A DNA stretch of 64,000 nt, taken from contig JALSOH010000004.1 of the NCBI GenBank assembly GCA_026986575.1, positions 62,001 through 126,000 of the forward strand, given 5' to 3'. The position numbers were made by a program, and so were the translations under genes. This DNA is from Thermoproteota archaeon (GTDB taxonomy: Archaea; Korarchaeota; Korarchaeia; Korarchaeales; Korarchaeaceae). The notes beneath the pieces are model-generated. The model was not told the origin of the DNA. It worked only from the letters and a program-made list of their open reading frames with translations, and did not search any database. This document shows positions 8,797 through 18,054 of this stretch, piece by piece (the first letter of the stretch is position 1; each line of letters opens with the position of its first letter).

Positions 8797-10136
8797 CCCT
8801 CATATTCACACCCCTCGGCATAAGGGGGATTTTTGGAGATGGCATTGACTCGGCTGTAGTTGAGAGGATAGCTAACATCTTCGGTAGAGAGCTAGGAGAG
8901 GGAAGTTTGGTGGTCGTCGGGCGGGATACCAGGCCTAGCGGATACGTACTGGACAAGGCGGTCGTCTCGGGCCTGCTTTCGGCGGGGGTCAATGTGCTCA
9001 ACATAGGCATAGCCCCTACCCCAACGATAGAGTGGGCCGTCGAGAGGTATGATGCGGATGGTGGAATCATCATATCGGCCAGTCATAACCCCCCTGAATG
9101 GAACGCCTTGAAGCTGATAGGGAAGAAGGGGCTGCTCCTCCATCCGGACGAAATGGAGAGGCTCAAGGATAGGTTCGAGAAGGAGGAATTCAGGTCGGTT
9201 CCTTGGAGCGATATAGGTATGGAGGAGGTCGTCGACGTAACTGGGGACTACTTGGAGGACCTGCTGAACTTTGTGAACATCGATGCGATCTCGGAAGCGG
9301 GTTTTAAGGTAGTACTGGACGTTAACGGAGGCGCCGGTGCTTACGTCACGCCCTACCTCCTCCAATCGCTGGGATGTAAGGTCAACACGCTGAACTCCTC
9401 GCCCGGAATATTCGTCAGGGAGATGGAACCTAGGCCCGATACTCTCCAAGACCTGTCCAAGGTCGTCGTATCTACAGGAGCGGATGTGGGTTTCGCCCAT
9501 GATACCGACGCCGACAGGCTTACCCTCGTAACCGAAGAGGGAGAGGTGCTCTCCGAGGACATCACCCTCGCGCTGGTCGTCGATTATATCCTGGAGAAGA
9601 GAGGCAGAGGTTCCCTCGTGGTGAACGTAGCTTCCTCCAAGATGTTCGATGATATTGCGAGGAAGAGGGGGGCTAAGATATACAGGACCCCTGTAGGCGA
9701 GGCCTACGTGGCTCACAAGATGAGGGAGATCGGTGCCACGGTGGGCGGCGAGGGGAGCTGCGGAGGGGTCATACTGCCCGACTTCCACATGGGAAGGGAT
9801 GGTCCTCTCGCCGCGGCGCTCATACTTGAGATAATGGCCTCCAAGGGGAGGAGCATAAGCGAACTTGTCTCTGAGCTCCCTAAGTATCACACGATAAGGG
9901 CTAACTTCCCGAGAAGGAGGGATTGGGATTCGCTGAAGAGGGACCTCATATCCCTCGGTGAGAGGAGGGGCATGGAGATCGATCTGACTGACGGGGTCCG
10001 ACTCTCCGACTTGGAAGTCTGGGGGCTGATCCGTCCCTCCAAGACCGAACCTAAGATAAGGGTCCTTGTGGAATCGGACGATCGCTCCAAAGCTGAGGAG
10101 TTCTTGAGAGAAGTGAAGAGGGTCGTAGCTGTGTGA
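8793..10136 (+). CDS. glmM: Phosphoglucosamine/phosphomanno-mutase family enzyme (GlmM-like)
   Basis: Alpha-D-phosphohexomutase, 447 residues. The four expected sites are present: the phosphoserine loop IIISASHNPPEWNALKL (catalytic Ser about residue 99), the metal loop DTDADRLTL (family DxDxDR), the sugar loop GEGSCGGVILPDFHMGRDGP, and the phosphate-binding loop RPSKTEPKIRV near the C-terminus. The sugar loop has GEGSCGG where GEGNGG is common. Archaeal members convert glucosamine-6-P to glucosamine-1-P for UDP-GlcNAc synthesis, or act on mannose or glucose phosphates; sequence alone does not settle which. The start is a TTG overlapping the transporter stop. A GlmU-like protein is encoded at 33.6-34.8 kb and could act in the same pathway. 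Confidence 0.88.
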   Translation: MTLIFTPLGIRGIFGDGIDSAVVERIANIFGRELGEGSLVVVGRDTRPSGYVLDKAVVSGLLSAGVNVLNIGIAPTPTIEWAVERYDADGGIIISASHNPPEWNALKLIGKKGLLLHPDEMERLKDRFEKEEFRSVPWSDIGMEEVVDVTGDYLEDLLNFVNIDAISEAGFKVVLDVNGGAGAYVTPYLLQSLGCKVNTLNSSPGIFVREMEPRPDTLQDLSKVVVSTGADVGFAHDTDADRLTLVTEEGEVLSEDITLALVVDYILEKRGRGSLVVNVASSKMFDDIARKRGAKIYRTPVGEAYVAHKMREIGATVGGEGSCGGVILPDFHMGRDGPLAAALILEIMASKGRSISELVSELPKYHTIRANFPRRRDWDSLKRDLISLGERRGMEIDLTDGVRLSDLEVWGLIRPSKTEPKIRVLVESDDRSKAEEFLREVKRVVAV

Positions 10137-10140
10137 ACGA

Positions 10141-10632
10141 TCAGTCCTTCCCTTTCTTCTTCCCCTTCTTATCTTTGGAGGACTTGCCAGATCCTCCCTT
10201 AGGGATGACCAGCTTTCCAGTTATCTTGTCGGAGAACCTCTTCCAAGCTGATCCCAAGCCGCTGAGGGCTATTATCATGAAAGATAGTGCCGTGAAGGGC
10301 GCGTCCGGGTAGCCCACGAATATGGCCGATATGAAGCCCACTAGGGGTATCATCAGGCCGGAGTAGTAGGCAGCCTTCCTGTACAGAGCTCCTAACTCGC
10401 TCTCATTCAGATTCTCTGAGAACACTATCCTCCTCACGTATCTGTCGGACATTATGAAGAGGAAGAGGGCTATCACCATGAACAGGACACTCAGCATGGC
10501 TCCCAGTTCCCTACTCACTAGAGTGATCCTCAAGGATAGGAAGGTCGCTAGGAATACCATGAGAGCCGGGATAACCGCCATCCAAGCGGTGAATTCCCTG
10601 TAACCATTCAGAGCGGATTCGATCGGTTTCAT
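10141..10632 (-). CDS. Small membrane protein with lysine-rich C-terminal tail
   Basis: 163 residues, unrecognised. Four hydrophobic helices are visible (about residues 16-35, 43-60, 90-108 and 112-128). A cytoplasm-like tail follows, made almost entirely of Lys, Gly, Ser and Asp (from about residue 143, GGSGKSSKDKKGKKKGKD). Such basic tails can bind ribosomes or nucleic acids, as in Oxa1-type insertases, but the membrane part shows no insertase motif. The gene is convergent with the mutase gene, with a 4-nt gap, and divergent from EF-1A. Confidence 0.6.
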   Translation of the reverse strand: MKPIESALNGYREFTAWMAVIPALMVFLATFLSLRITLVSRELGAMLSVLFMVIALFLFIMSDRYVRRIVFSENLNESELGALYRKAAYYSGLMIPLVGFISAIFVGYPDAPFTALSFMIIALSGLGSAWKRFSDKITGKLVIPKGGSGKSSKDKKGKKKGKD

Positions 10633-10665
10633 GTTCGGCCCTCAGATTCGAGGGTTACGTTTAGG

Positions 10666-10676
10666 TTTAAAAATGC
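10666..10676 (+). promoter_or_regulatory. TATA-like box for the EF-1A gene
   Basis: GGTTTAAAAAT lies about 50 nt before the EF-1A ATG, giving an expected leader of about 25-30 nt. It is in the divergent spacer with the Lys-tail membrane protein gene. Confidence 0.5.
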
Positions 10677-10724
10677 GCACAGTCATGGACCGGTAGAGAT
10701 ACCCGTAGGTGATAGGGTGATAAG

Positions 10725-11993
10725 ATGGCCGAGAAGGAGCACGTGAACCTGATCTTCGTGGGACACGTCGACCACGGAAAGTCGACGCTGATAGGGAGGA
10801 TGTTCTTCGATCTCCAGCTAGTGGAGGAGCTTCCTCCCGAGGAGCAGGCAGCTGACGCCCAGTTCGCTTGGCTCGTGGATAGGCTCAAGGAGGAGCGAGA
10901 GAGGGGTATGACCATCGACCTCTTCCATACCAAGATCGAGACGCCCCATAAGATGATAACCATTATAGACGCCCCTGGACACAGGGACTTCGTCAAGAAC
11001 ATGATCACCGGAGCCAGCCAGGCCGACGCCGCTATACTCGTGGTCTCCGCCAAGTCGGGAGAGGGCGTCCAGGCCCAGACCATAGAGCACGTCTTCCTGA
11101 TCAAGACATTGGGAGTTAACCAGCTCGCCGTCGCCATATCCAAGATGGACGATCCGACCGTGAACTACAGTAAGGAGAGGTTCGAGGAGGTCAAGGCTCA
11201 GGTGGCTGAGCTCCTCAGGAAGGTGGGATACGACCCCGACAAGATACAGTTCATCCCTGTGAGCGGTCTGAAGGGAGATAACGTGGTCAGGAAGAGCGAG
11301 AATATGCCTTGGTACAACGGTCCGACTCTCTATGAGGTGCTCGATACGTTCTCCGCGCCGCCCAAGCCGGTGGACAAGCCCCTCAGGATACCCATACAGG
11401 ATGTGTTCTCCATAACCGGAGTCGGTACCGTCGTGGTAGGTAGGGTGGAGACCGGCGTGATCAAGCCTGGCGACAGCATAATCATAGAGCCCCTCGGCAA
11501 GACCGCGGAGGTCAAGAGCATAGAGATGCACCACGAGAAGCTCGACAAGGCCGAGCCCGGTGACAACATAGGGATAAACATCAAAGGCATCGATAAGAAG
11601 GAGATCAAGAGGGGAGACGTTATAGGTCACCCTGACAACCCGCCCACCGTCGCCAAGGAGTTCACCGCCCAGATAGTGGTGCTGCAGCACCCGACCGCCA
11701 TAGCTCCAGGTTACACGCCCGTTATACACGCTCACACCGGACACATGGCATGCAAGATGGTGTCCATAGAGAAGAAGATCGATCCGAGGAGCGGTCAGGT
11801 CATCGAGGAGAATCCGAGCTTCATAAGGAGGGGAGAGGCTGCCATAGTGAAGTTCCAGCCGCTGAAACCCTTCGTGATAGAGAAGTATAGCGACTTCCCG
11901 CCGCTCGGTAGGTTCGCGGTCAGGGACATGGGTATGACCGTCGCTGCTGGCATAGTGCTCGACGTGGTTCCGATGGAGAGGAAGAAGAAGTAA
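10725..11993 (+). CDS. tuf: Translation elongation factor 1-alpha (EF-Tu family)
   Basis: GTPase that delivers aminoacyl-tRNA to the ribosomal A site. 422 residues, a normal archaeal length. G1 is GHVDHGKST at about residues 13-21. The switch region reads [18 protein letters not shown], where most homologs have TIDISLW or similar. G3 is DAPGHRDF and G4 is in AVAISKMD (usually NKMD; here SKMD). Domain II and III motifs such as [13 protein letters not shown] and [14 protein letters not shown] are present. The next gene is uS10, the usual archaeal neighbour. Confidence 0.97.
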   Translation: MAEKEHVNLIFVGHVDHGKSTLIGRMFFDLQLVEELPPEEQAADAQFAWLVDRLKEERERGMTIDLFHTKIETPHKMITIIDAPGHRDFVKNMITGASQADAAILVVSAKSGEGVQAQTIEHVFLIKTLGVNQLAVAISKMDDPTVNYSKERFEEVKAQVAELLRKVGYDPDKIQFIPVSGLKGDNVVRKSENMPWYNGPTLYEVLDTFSAPPKPVDKPLRIPIQDVFSITGVGTVVVGRVETGVIKPGDSIIIEPLGKTAEVKSIEMHHEKLDKAEPGDNIGINIKGIDKKEIKRGDVIGHPDNPPTVAKEFTAQIVVLQHPTAIAPGYTPVIHAHTGHMACKMVSIEKKIDPRSGQVIEENPSFIRRGEAAIVKFQPLKPFVIEKYSDFPPLGRFAVRDMGMTVAAGIVLDVVPMERKKK

Positions 11994-12003
11994 ACCCTCC
12001 ATC

Positions 12004-12013
12004 ATTTTTATTT
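12004..12013 (+). promoter_or_regulatory. T-rich element between EF-1A and uS10 (TATA box or terminator)
   Basis: ATTTTTATTT lies 11 nt after the EF-1A stop and about 37 nt before the uS10 ATG. By position it could be a separate uS10 promoter or a U-rich terminator for EF-1A; both are common in archaea. Confidence 0.35.
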
Positions 12014-12045
12014 AGCAGTGAGATGTCCCGGTGAGTGGTGGTAAA

Positions 12046-12363
12046 ATGCCCGAGGTACTGAGGATAGAGATGGTCAGCACCAATCCCAAGAGCTTGGACC
12101 AAGTAAGCAGGATGTTCAAGGAGATGGCCGAGAAGATGGGGGTCAGGGTTAAGGGCCCGATACCTCTGCCGACCAAGAGGCTCAGGGTTACCGCTCTCAG
12201 GAATCCCTCGGGTGAAGGGACGAACAGGTACGACAAGTACGAGCTGAGGATCCACAAGCGTATAATAGACATCCCTAACCCTGACGAGAGGTATATCAGG
12301 AGCATAATGGGTGTCACCATCCCCGAAGACGTCAAGATAAGCATAGTCATGCTGACTACCTGA
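12046..12363 (+). CDS. rpsJ: 30S ribosomal protein uS10
   Basis: Component of the small-subunit head. 105 residues from the ATG at 12046 (MPEVLRIEMVSTNPKSLD), the usual length, with GGTGG just upstream. An in-frame GTG at 12031 would add five residues. Seen are the conserved GPIPLPTKRLRVT and YELRIHKRIIDI segments, which in uS10 form the tip loop and beta sheet. Immediately downstream of EF-1A, as in many archaea. Confidence 0.96.
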   Translation: MPEVLRIEMVSTNPKSLDQVSRMFKEMAEKMGVRVKGPIPLPTKRLRVTALRNPSGEGTNRYDKYELRIHKRIIDIPNPDERYIRSIMGVTIPEDVKISIVMLTT

Positions 12364-12404
12364 CCTCGGACAACTGTTTTAGGGGATCCTCCCCCTAGCC
12401 CCTG

Positions 12405-13499
12405 ATGGATGTACTGATCCTAGCTGATGATTTAACTGGCGCTTTAGACACGGCCTCTCAGTTTGGGCGCGGTTCCTTCGTCGCCCTGAACCGGGAACTC
12501 GCCGGATACAAATGGAAGTACGTATCCCTGAGCACAGACACTAGGCTCGCCGCCCCTAAAGAGGCTGAAAGGAGAGTCAGAGAAATCTTAGAGGTCATTC
12601 TAGAATCCATCGGCCCGAGATACCTGTACAAGAAGGTAGATTCCACTATGAGAGGGAACGTAGGTGCCGAGCTGAGCCCCATAGTTTCGATGTTAGATTC
12701 TCCCTTGCCCTTCACCCCGGCTTATCCCGAGCAGGGAAGGACCGTGCTAAATGGTCGACTGTACATTCGGGGCGTTCCCCTAGAGGAAACGGAATACGTG
12801 AGAGAGCTGCCCATTGTCTCCTCTCTAATAGAGGAGATAGTGAGAGCCACATCTCCCGATCTGACGGTGGGTTACTGGGGAGAGGGTGATTCGGGTATTC
12901 TGATCGCCAAGGAGGTCCCCGACAGGAAGGCTTTGTCCCTCTTCTTCCGTGAGATTTACGACTATCGAGTGATGGGAGGTAGCGCAGGACTAGCTCTGGA
13001 GCTGGCCCGGTGGATAGGGGCTGAGAAAGGAGGGACCCCCAGGGCAAAAGGTCCCATCCTATTCGTGTCAGGATCGGAGAATGAGGTGGCGATCAGGCAG
13101 CTCGAAGCCCTCTCAAAGGAGATACCCGTTCTGGAGGCTGATGATTCCGGTATAGAGGAGGTCGCCCGAGTACTTAGGGAGGGAGGAGATGCGGCAATTC
13201 GCTTCAGCCTAGCCAAGGTGAAGCCCAGTACGCTTGAGAGGATCCGCCGTTTGCTCCATGAGATTGGGGGACTGGTAGTGGTAGGTGGGGAGACCCTCAA
13301 GAGATTGATAGAGGGAATGGGAATAGCAGGTGTGGAGATAGGGGAGCCTCCAGAAGAGGGGCTTGCTGCCGGATGGATAGTGGGTGGACCGATCGATGGT
13401 CTACCCATAGTAACTAAGGCGGGAGGGTTCGGAAAGGAGACCACGCTTATCAGGGTGAGGAGGTGGTTGCGTGAGGCAGATCTTGATAACTATGGGTGA
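12405..13499 (+). CDS. Four-carbon acid sugar kinase family protein (DUF1537, OtnK/DtnK type)
   Basis: ATP-dependent kinase for four-carbon sugar acids such as erythronate, threonate or related. 364 residues. N-terminal motifs are VLILADDLTGALDTA (substrate-binding DDLTG), LYKKVDSTMRGNVGAEL (KxDSTxRG) and TPAYPEQGRTV. The C-terminal ATP-binding part has a Gly-rich VVVGGETLKRLIEG and GEPPEEGLAAGWIVGG. Bacterial relatives act with a PdxA-family dehydrogenase, which is encoded immediately downstream and overlaps this gene by 29 nt. A TATA-like GTTTTAGG at about 12376-12383 lies about 25 nt before the ATG, so the mRNA may be leaderless. A hairpin (TAGGGG/CCCCTA) falls between them. The true substrate is unknown. 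Confidence 0.85.
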   Translation: MDVLILADDLTGALDTASQFGRGSFVALNRELAGYKWKYVSLSTDTRLAAPKEAERRVREILEVILESIGPRYLYKKVDSTMRGNVGAELSPIVSMLDSPLPFTPAYPEQGRTVLNGRLYIRGVPLEETEYVRELPIVSSLIEEIVRATSPDLTVGYWGEGDSGILIAKEVPDRKALSLFFREIYDYRVMGGSAGLALELARWIGAEKGGTPRAKGPILFVSGSENEVAIRQLEALSKEIPVLEADDSGIEEVARVLREGGDAAIRFSLAKVKPSTLERIRRLLHEIGGLVVVGGETLKRLIEGMGIAGVEIGEPPEEGLAAGWIVGGPIDGLPIVTKAGGFGKETTLIRVRRWLREADLDNYG

Positions 13500-14424
13500 T
13501 CCCGCTGGGATAGGCCCCGAGGTCGTCGCGAAGTCCCTAGCTCGACTGAGTAGCGGGAGACCCATCACAGTAGTGGGGTGCAAGAGGTGTCTAGAGGAAA
13601 TATCGGAGCTCTGCGGTTTGAAGTTGAGGTTCTCATCCGTAGATGAGCCGACGCACCTTGTGGACAGCGTTCCAGTGATAGATATGGGTGGCGAGGATGT
13701 CCCGAAGGGGAGGGCGACTCCTATGGGTGGTGCTTATTCATACAGTTATGTGGTGAGGGCGGCGGAGCTGGTGAAGGAGGGAAAGGCCAGCGCCTTGGTG
13801 ACCGGACCCGTGAACAAGCTGGCCGTCAACATGGCTGGAATCAAGTTCACTGGTCACACCGAGTTACTCGCGGAGCTGGCCGGAGGTGCGAAAGTCAAGA
13901 TGCTCTTGTATCTGGACGAATTGAGGGTGAGCCACGTCACCACGCATATCCCATTGAAGGATGTCCCCACCTCCATAAATGAGGAGGAAATTTCTCTGAC
14001 CGTTCGACTGACGGCCTCCTTCCTGAGGAGGTTGGGTGAGGAGGTTAACATCGCGGTGGCAGGACTGAACCCCCACGCCGGGGATGGGGGTGTGATGGGA
14101 AGGGAGGAGATCGAAATTATAGGTCCGGCCGTTGAGGAGCTCAAGAGTCAAGGGATCGGGGTAGAAGGCCCTTTGCCACCTGACACTGTCTTCCTCAGAG
14201 CGTTGAAGGGAGAGTTCAATGCAGTCGTGGCCATGTACCACGATCAGGGTCACATACCAGCCAAGATGATAGGCTTCAATAGAGCGGTCAACGTGACTCT
14301 GGGACTGCCCTACGTGAGGACCTCCGTGGATCACGGGACGGCTTACGACATAGTTGGCAAGTGCGTGGCCGATGAAGGTAGCATGCTTAAGGCTTTAGAG
14401 CTGGCATTCAGGTTGGCTGAGTAG
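13471..14424 (+). CDS. pdxA: PdxA-family 4-phospho-hydroxyacid dehydrogenase
   Basis: 317 residues; starts LITMGDPAGIGPEVVAKSL, the PdxA signature. Metal and substrate residues are seen in KFTGHTELLAE, AVAGLNPHAGDGG and AMYHDQGHIPAKM (three His sites). GLPYVRTSVDHGTAYDI is the conserved C-terminal motif. PdxA oxidises 4-phosphohydroxy-L-threonine in vitamin B6 synthesis. The PdxA2 branch oxidises 4-phospho-erythronate or -threonate made by OtnK/DtnK kinases. The overlap with such a kinase, and the absence of other B6 genes here, favour the PdxA2-type role. The start is GTG with GGAGGTGG upstream. Confidence 0.88.
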   Translation: MRQILITMGDPAGIGPEVVAKSLARLSSGRPITVVGCKRCLEEISELCGLKLRFSSVDEPTHLVDSVPVIDMGGEDVPKGRATPMGGAYSYSYVVRAAELVKEGKASALVTGPVNKLAVNMAGIKFTGHTELLAELAGGAKVKMLLYLDELRVSHVTTHIPLKDVPTSINEEEISLTVRLTASFLRRLGEEVNIAVAGLNPHAGDGGVMGREEIEIIGPAVEELKSQGIGVEGPLPPDTVFLRALKGEFNAVVAMYHDQGHIPAKMIGFNRAVNVTLGLPYVRTSVDHGTAYDIVGKCVADEGSMLKALELAFRLAE

Positions 14425-14425
14425 G

Positions 14426-15667
14426 ATGGTTCTCTATTCCATCAGGTACGGGGAGAGTTACCTGAGCCTCCACCTCCCTGATGAGGTTCAGGTAGTTGGG
14501 ATAGGTCCTAACGACGTTACTCCCTTGGAGGATGTAGGGGATGCGCTGCAACGCGCCCTGAGGGGTTTGGATGGGATCATTCGCCCGGGTAGGGGAGTGG
14601 CTATAATTGCCGACGATGTTACAAGACCGACTCCCACTGCAGACATCCTCCCACTCCTCCTAGACTACCTAAATTCAGCTGGTGTGAGCGATGATGACAT
14701 TCTGCTGCTGGCCGCCTTGGGAACGCACAGACCCATGACTCAAGGGGAGTTGGAAAGGAAGTACGGAGAGGCGATGGAGAGGGTCGAGGTCGTTCAACCC
14801 GACTATAGGGATCCGGAAAAGCAGGTTATAGTCGGATCGATGCCTGACGGGTCTCCCATCGAGGTGAGCGACGTCCTAACGAAGGTGGATTTATCGATAG
14901 GCGTGGGGATGGTTACCCCTCACCACGTCTCCGGATTCTCAGGTGGATCGAAGATTGTCCTGCCCGGGGTGTCCGGTGAGAGGACGGTGGGAAACATGCA
15001 CTTGCTAAGCGCTAGACTGAGGAGGAGTTTCTTGGGAGTGAAGGAAAACCCCGTGAGGGCTCTCATGGACTTGGTTGCAGAGAGGGCCAGACTGAGGGGG
15101 TTGGTGGAGGTAGTCGTCGATGGGATGGGGAGGCCCACTTGGGTGGGTGCGGGCGGTGTTAGGGAGGTCTTTTCCGAGGCGGTCGCCGAGGCTAGACGCG
15201 TGTATGAAGTTGAGACTCCCAGCAACCTCGATTTGGTGATCGCCAGCAGTTATCCAGCTGATATAGAGTTTTGGCAGGCCCACAAATCGTTATATCCGGC
15301 TGAGATGATCCTCAGGGACGGGGGAGTCCTCATACTCGCTACACCCTGCCCTGAGGGCGTGGCCGTCACTCATCCGGAGGTATTGGAGCTGGCTGGATTG
15401 AGCCCTGAAGAGATAGATGCCAAGGTCAGGAGGGGAGAGGTAGAGGACCCCGTGGGTGCTGCCAACTCCATGGTCTGGTCCAAGGTGAGATCTAGGATAA
15501 AGGTAGTCATAGTCTCCGATGGAATCTCCGAGGAAGAAGCCAGATCTATTGGCTTCTCTTGGTATGGGGATCTGCAAGAGGCCATAAATTCGGAATTGAA
15601 ATCCTTGGGAGGTAAACCCAGAGTGGCCATCATGAGGAACGCTCCAGAGCTGCTCCCCAAGGTGTAG
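14426..15667 (+). CDS. larA: LarA-family nickel-pincer racemase/epimerase
   Basis: 413 residues, the normal LarA length. DDVTRPTP (about 63-70) and LGTHRPMT (His101) match the LarA substrate-side motifs. HHVSGFSGGSKIVLPG contains Lys176, equivalent to the Lys that binds the nickel-pincer nucleotide. His192 lies 16 residues further on, the same spacing as K184/H200 of lactate racemase. The family racemises or epimerises alpha-hydroxy acids (lactate, malate, gluconate and others). It starts 1 nt after the PdxA stop, so it belongs to this three-gene unit and probably supplies or inverts a sugar-acid or hydroxy-acid substrate. Cofactor-synthesis genes (larB/C/E) are not in the window. Specificity unknown. 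Confidence 0.85.
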   Translation: MVLYSIRYGESYLSLHLPDEVQVVGIGPNDVTPLEDVGDALQRALRGLDGIIRPGRGVAIIADDVTRPTPTADILPLLLDYLNSAGVSDDDILLLAALGTHRPMTQGELERKYGEAMERVEVVQPDYRDPEKQVIVGSMPDGSPIEVSDVLTKVDLSIGVGMVTPHHVSGFSGGSKIVLPGVSGERTVGNMHLLSARLRRSFLGVKENPVRALMDLVAERARLRGLVEVVVDGMGRPTWVGAGGVREVFSEAVAEARRVYEVETPSNLDLVIASSYPADIEFWQAHKSLYPAEMILRDGGVLILATPCPEGVAVTHPEVLELAGLSPEEIDAKVRRGEVEDPVGAANSMVWSKVRSRIKVVIVSDGISEEEARSIGFSWYGDLQEAINSELKSLGGKPRVAIMRNAPELLPKV

Positions 15668-15754
15668 CGCCGGGGGAGGGATTCGAACCCTCGCGGCCCG
15701 GAGGGCCACCCGCTCTCAAGGCGGGCACCTTGGTCCTGGCTCGGCCACCCCGGC
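15668..15754 (-). tRNA. tRNA-Ser (anticodon TGA)
   Basis: Class II tRNA with a long variable arm. The acceptor GCCGGGG pairs with CCCCGGC and the discriminator is G. The T arm contains GGTTCGAATCC and the anticodon loop is CTTGAGA, giving TGA (Ser UCA). No CCA is encoded. The gene directly abuts the convergent larA stop. Confidence 0.95.
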
Positions 15755-15810
15755 TCGAGCGATGCTCGCGGGCTCCGGGGTATAAATGCGAGGGGGAATA
15801 AAAAGGTGAA

Positions 15811-16209
15811 TCACTTGAGCGGCACGAACTTGCTGGATCTGGTGGCTCCCTTACCGGGTTTACCGTGCCTCACTATCCTGTTGGTCATCGCGAACTCTCC
15901 CAAGTAGTGCCCTATCATCTCGGGGACTATGGTTATCTCGACGAACTCCTTCCCGTTGTGGACAGCTATCTTCGCCCCCACCATCTCGGGGAGGACGGGC
16001 ATGTCCCTCCTGTGGGTCCTTATCACCTTATCTATGCCCTTGCTCCTGTACTTCCTGATCTTCTCCAAGAGCTTCTTGTTCTCAGGAGATAGACCTCTCT
16101 TCAGAGTCCTTCTGATTCTAGCTGGCATCACCTCTGCCAGCTCATCTAGAGTCATGCTCTGGAGCTGCTCCAGCGTATAACCCCTGTACCTGAATTCCTT
16201 GGAGGACAT
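15811..16209 (-). CDS. rpsS: 30S ribosomal protein uS19
   Basis: 132 residues from the ATG at 16209 ([17 protein letters not shown]), chosen because GGTGAC lies 4-10 nt upstream. Archaeal uS19 features are [35 protein letters not shown] and [19 protein letters not shown], with a C-terminus ending in RSSKFVPLK. It is the last gene of the L3-L4-L23-L2-S19 run. The genes that usually follow (uL22, uS3) are absent and a tRNA gene lies there instead. Confidence 0.96.
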   Translation of the reverse strand: MSSKEFRYRGYTLEQLQSMTLDELAEVMPARIRRTLKRGLSPENKKLLEKIRKYRSKGIDKVIRTHRRDMPVLPEMVGAKIAVHNGKEFVEITIVPEMIGHYLGEFAMTNRIVRHGKPGKGATRSSKFVPLK

Positions 16210-16248
16210 ACATGTCACCAGCACTTACGCCATAAATAAAGGTTGGGC

Positions 16249-16983
16249 TCAGAGGCCAGCCCTCCTCTTGGCCCTACCGGTCTTCCTAGCGGCTATGTGT
16301 CCGACCTTCTGCCCTGGTGGGGCCGTCCTAGCCACGGTTGTTGGCTTGCCAGGCCTCTTGTGGGATCCGCCACCGTGCGGGTGGCTGACCGGGTTCATGG
16401 CCACGCCCCTGACCACGGGCCATCTCTTCGGGTGGGTCCTCTCGTGGTAGTACTTGAGACCGGCCTTCATGAATGGCTTCTCTATCCTGCCGCCACCAGC
16501 CACTATACCTATAGTGGCCCTGCATCTGGCGTCCACGAACTTCTCCTTTCTGGAGGGGAGCCTCAAGAGGACTCTGTCTCCCTCGTGAGAGAACACTAGA
16601 GCGTAGGTCCCACTCCTCCTAGCTATCTTTCCTCCGTCTCCCGGCCTTATCTCCACATTAGATACTAGGGTTCCATCAGGTATATCGGCTAGGGGAAGGA
16701 CGTTTCCCGTCTTTATCTCGGCTCCAGGACCTATTTGTATCTCCTGACCCTCGTATACTCCTTCAGGAGGCACGTAGTAGAACTTGGTGCCATCCTCGAG
16801 CTCCACTAGGGAGATCGGAGTGTGCCTCCCTGGCTCGTGCAGTATCTCCTTTATGATCCCTCTCACGAGGTCACTCAGCCCTATCTGAGGCGGGTACTTC
16901 ACGGGAGCTATCTTGAGATGATCCCTAGATCTGAACTGGATACCTCCCCTTCCCCTCCTCTGAACCAGTATACGCTTACCCAT
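16249..16983 (-). CDS. rplB: 50S ribosomal protein uL2
   Basis: 244 residues. Core protein of the peptidyl-transferase region. MGKRILVQRRGRGG is the archaeal N-terminus. YYVPPEGVYEGQEIQIG and the C-terminal VRGVAMNPVSHPHGGGSHK contain the conserved His-rich loop. The basic tail ends in KTGRAKRRAGL. The uL23 gene ends 4 nt upstream. Confidence 0.97.
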   Translation of the reverse strand: MGKRILVQRRGRGGIQFRSRDHLKIAPVKYPPQIGLSDLVRGIIKEILHEPGRHTPISLVELEDGTKFYYVPPEGVYEGQEIQIGPGAEIKTGNVLPLADIPDGTLVSNVEIRPGDGGKIARRSGTYALVFSHEGDRVLLRLPSRKEKFVDARCRATIGIVAGGGRIEKPFMKAGLKYYHERTHPKRWPVVRGVAMNPVSHPHGGGSHKRPGKPTTVARTAPPGQKVGHIAARKTGRAKRRAGL

Positions 16984-16987
16984 ATCA

Positions 16988-17269
16988 TCACCCTATTATG
17001 CCCAGCTTGGCAGCAACATCCGAGGCCCTATACTCGGGACTGAGCTTCACATATGCTTTCTTCCTGCCGTCTATGGTAATTATGGTCCACACCCTCTCTA
17101 CTTTGACGTCTAAGGCTTCCTCGACAGCCCTTTTTATCTCCTTCTTGTTGGCCCTCCTGTCCACGAAGAAAGCCAGCTTGTTCTCCTCGTTGATCATCCT
17201 AACAACTTTCTCGGTGGAGATTGGGGCCTTCAGTATCTTGTAGGGATCGAAGTCGCTTATCTTAGGCAA
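16988..17269 (-). CDS. rplW: 50S ribosomal protein uL23
   Basis: 93 residues. Tunnel-exit protein that docks SRP and chaperones. Archaeal signatures are [38 protein letters not shown] and the C-terminal [20 protein letters not shown]. It overlaps the uL4 gene by 8 nt. Confidence 0.97.
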   Translation of the reverse strand: MPKISDFDPYKILKAPISTEKVVRMINEENKLAFFVDRRANKKEIKRAVEEALDVKVERVWTIITIDGRKKAYVKLSPEYRASDVAAKLGIIG

Positions 17270-18050
17270 TACCCATCACCTCCTCCAAGGAACGGAGGGC
17301 TCCCTCCGTCCACAGGGTCAGCCTCCCCGGAACACCTCCCGGGGCCAAGTGGATCACGCTCAGGTTCCTGAGAGCAACGACATCAACTCCGGGTATGTTC
17401 CTAGCGGCTCTAGCTACCGGAGAGCCCTCGTTGAGGTATATTATGAGCGGACCCCTAGCTCTCTGTCTGACCCTTCCCCTCATCTTACCTCGTCCGGCCC
17501 TTATCTTCTTGAACCTCCTCTTGGTCCTGTCCAGCTCGTCCTTCAGGCCTAGCTTCAGCAACAGGGAGTAGAGTTCAGATGTCTTAGATATACCTTCCAG
17601 ATCGTCCGTCACTACCAAGGGAACATGGTCCAAATCCACCCTATGCCGGGCCTTGACCAAGTCTATCCTCCCAGTCGCCGCTATGGCCGATAGGATGGCC
17701 AGTCTCCTCTCCTTCTTGTTCACTCTCTCCCAGATGACCTTCCAAGATCTGGGTGCCGTGGTCTTAGCGCCGCCCACGGTCATGACCGCTCTAGCCGCCC
17801 TGCTGGCAGCGGGATAGCCTCTACCCTTCACCCTAGGTACCCTAGCCACTCCGTGACCCGCGCCCCAAGATTCAGCCGACGTCCTGAGTCCAGCTAGGGG
17901 ATCCCTACCTTGGGGCTGTATCCTAGCGGTCAGTTGAGATAGGTAGGTCCGCCTTATGGTGTCGGGCCTGACCTCCATGTCGAAGATGGAGGGGAGCTTC
18001 ACCTCCCCTATCCTCTCACCGTTCAGATTGAACACTGGGACCGAGACCAT
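17262..18050 (-). CDS. rplD: 50S ribosomal protein uL4
   Basis: 262 residues. Archaeal/eukaryotic uL4 motifs are the N-terminal [18 protein letters not shown], the tunnel-loop segment [19 protein letters not shown] and [20 protein letters not shown], and [15 protein letters not shown] further on. uL4 lines the exit tunnel. It lies 4 nt after uL3. Confidence 0.97.
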   Translation of the reverse strand: MVSVPVFNLNGERIGEVKLPSIFDMEVRPDTIRRTYLSQLTARIQPQGRDPLAGLRTSAESWGAGHGVARVPRVKGRGYPAASRAARAVMTVGGAKTTAPRSWKVIWERVNKKERRLAILSAIAATGRIDLVKARHRVDLDHVPLVVTDDLEGISKTSELYSLLLKLGLKDELDRTKRRFKKIRAGRGKMRGRVRQRARGPLIIYLNEGSPVARAARNIPGVDVVALRNLSVIHLAPGGVPGRLTLWTEGALRSLEEVMGIA

Positions 18051-18054
18051 GTAA

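Noticed and set aside
8892-9890. Long open frame antisense to the GlmM-like gene
   Set aside because: Shadow of a GC-rich coding gene; the sense protein has all catalytic motifs.
10818-12005. Long open frame antisense to EF-1A
   Set aside because: It mirrors the codon pattern of a highly expressed gene, lacks a ribosome site and matches no family; the plus-strand EF-1A is certain.
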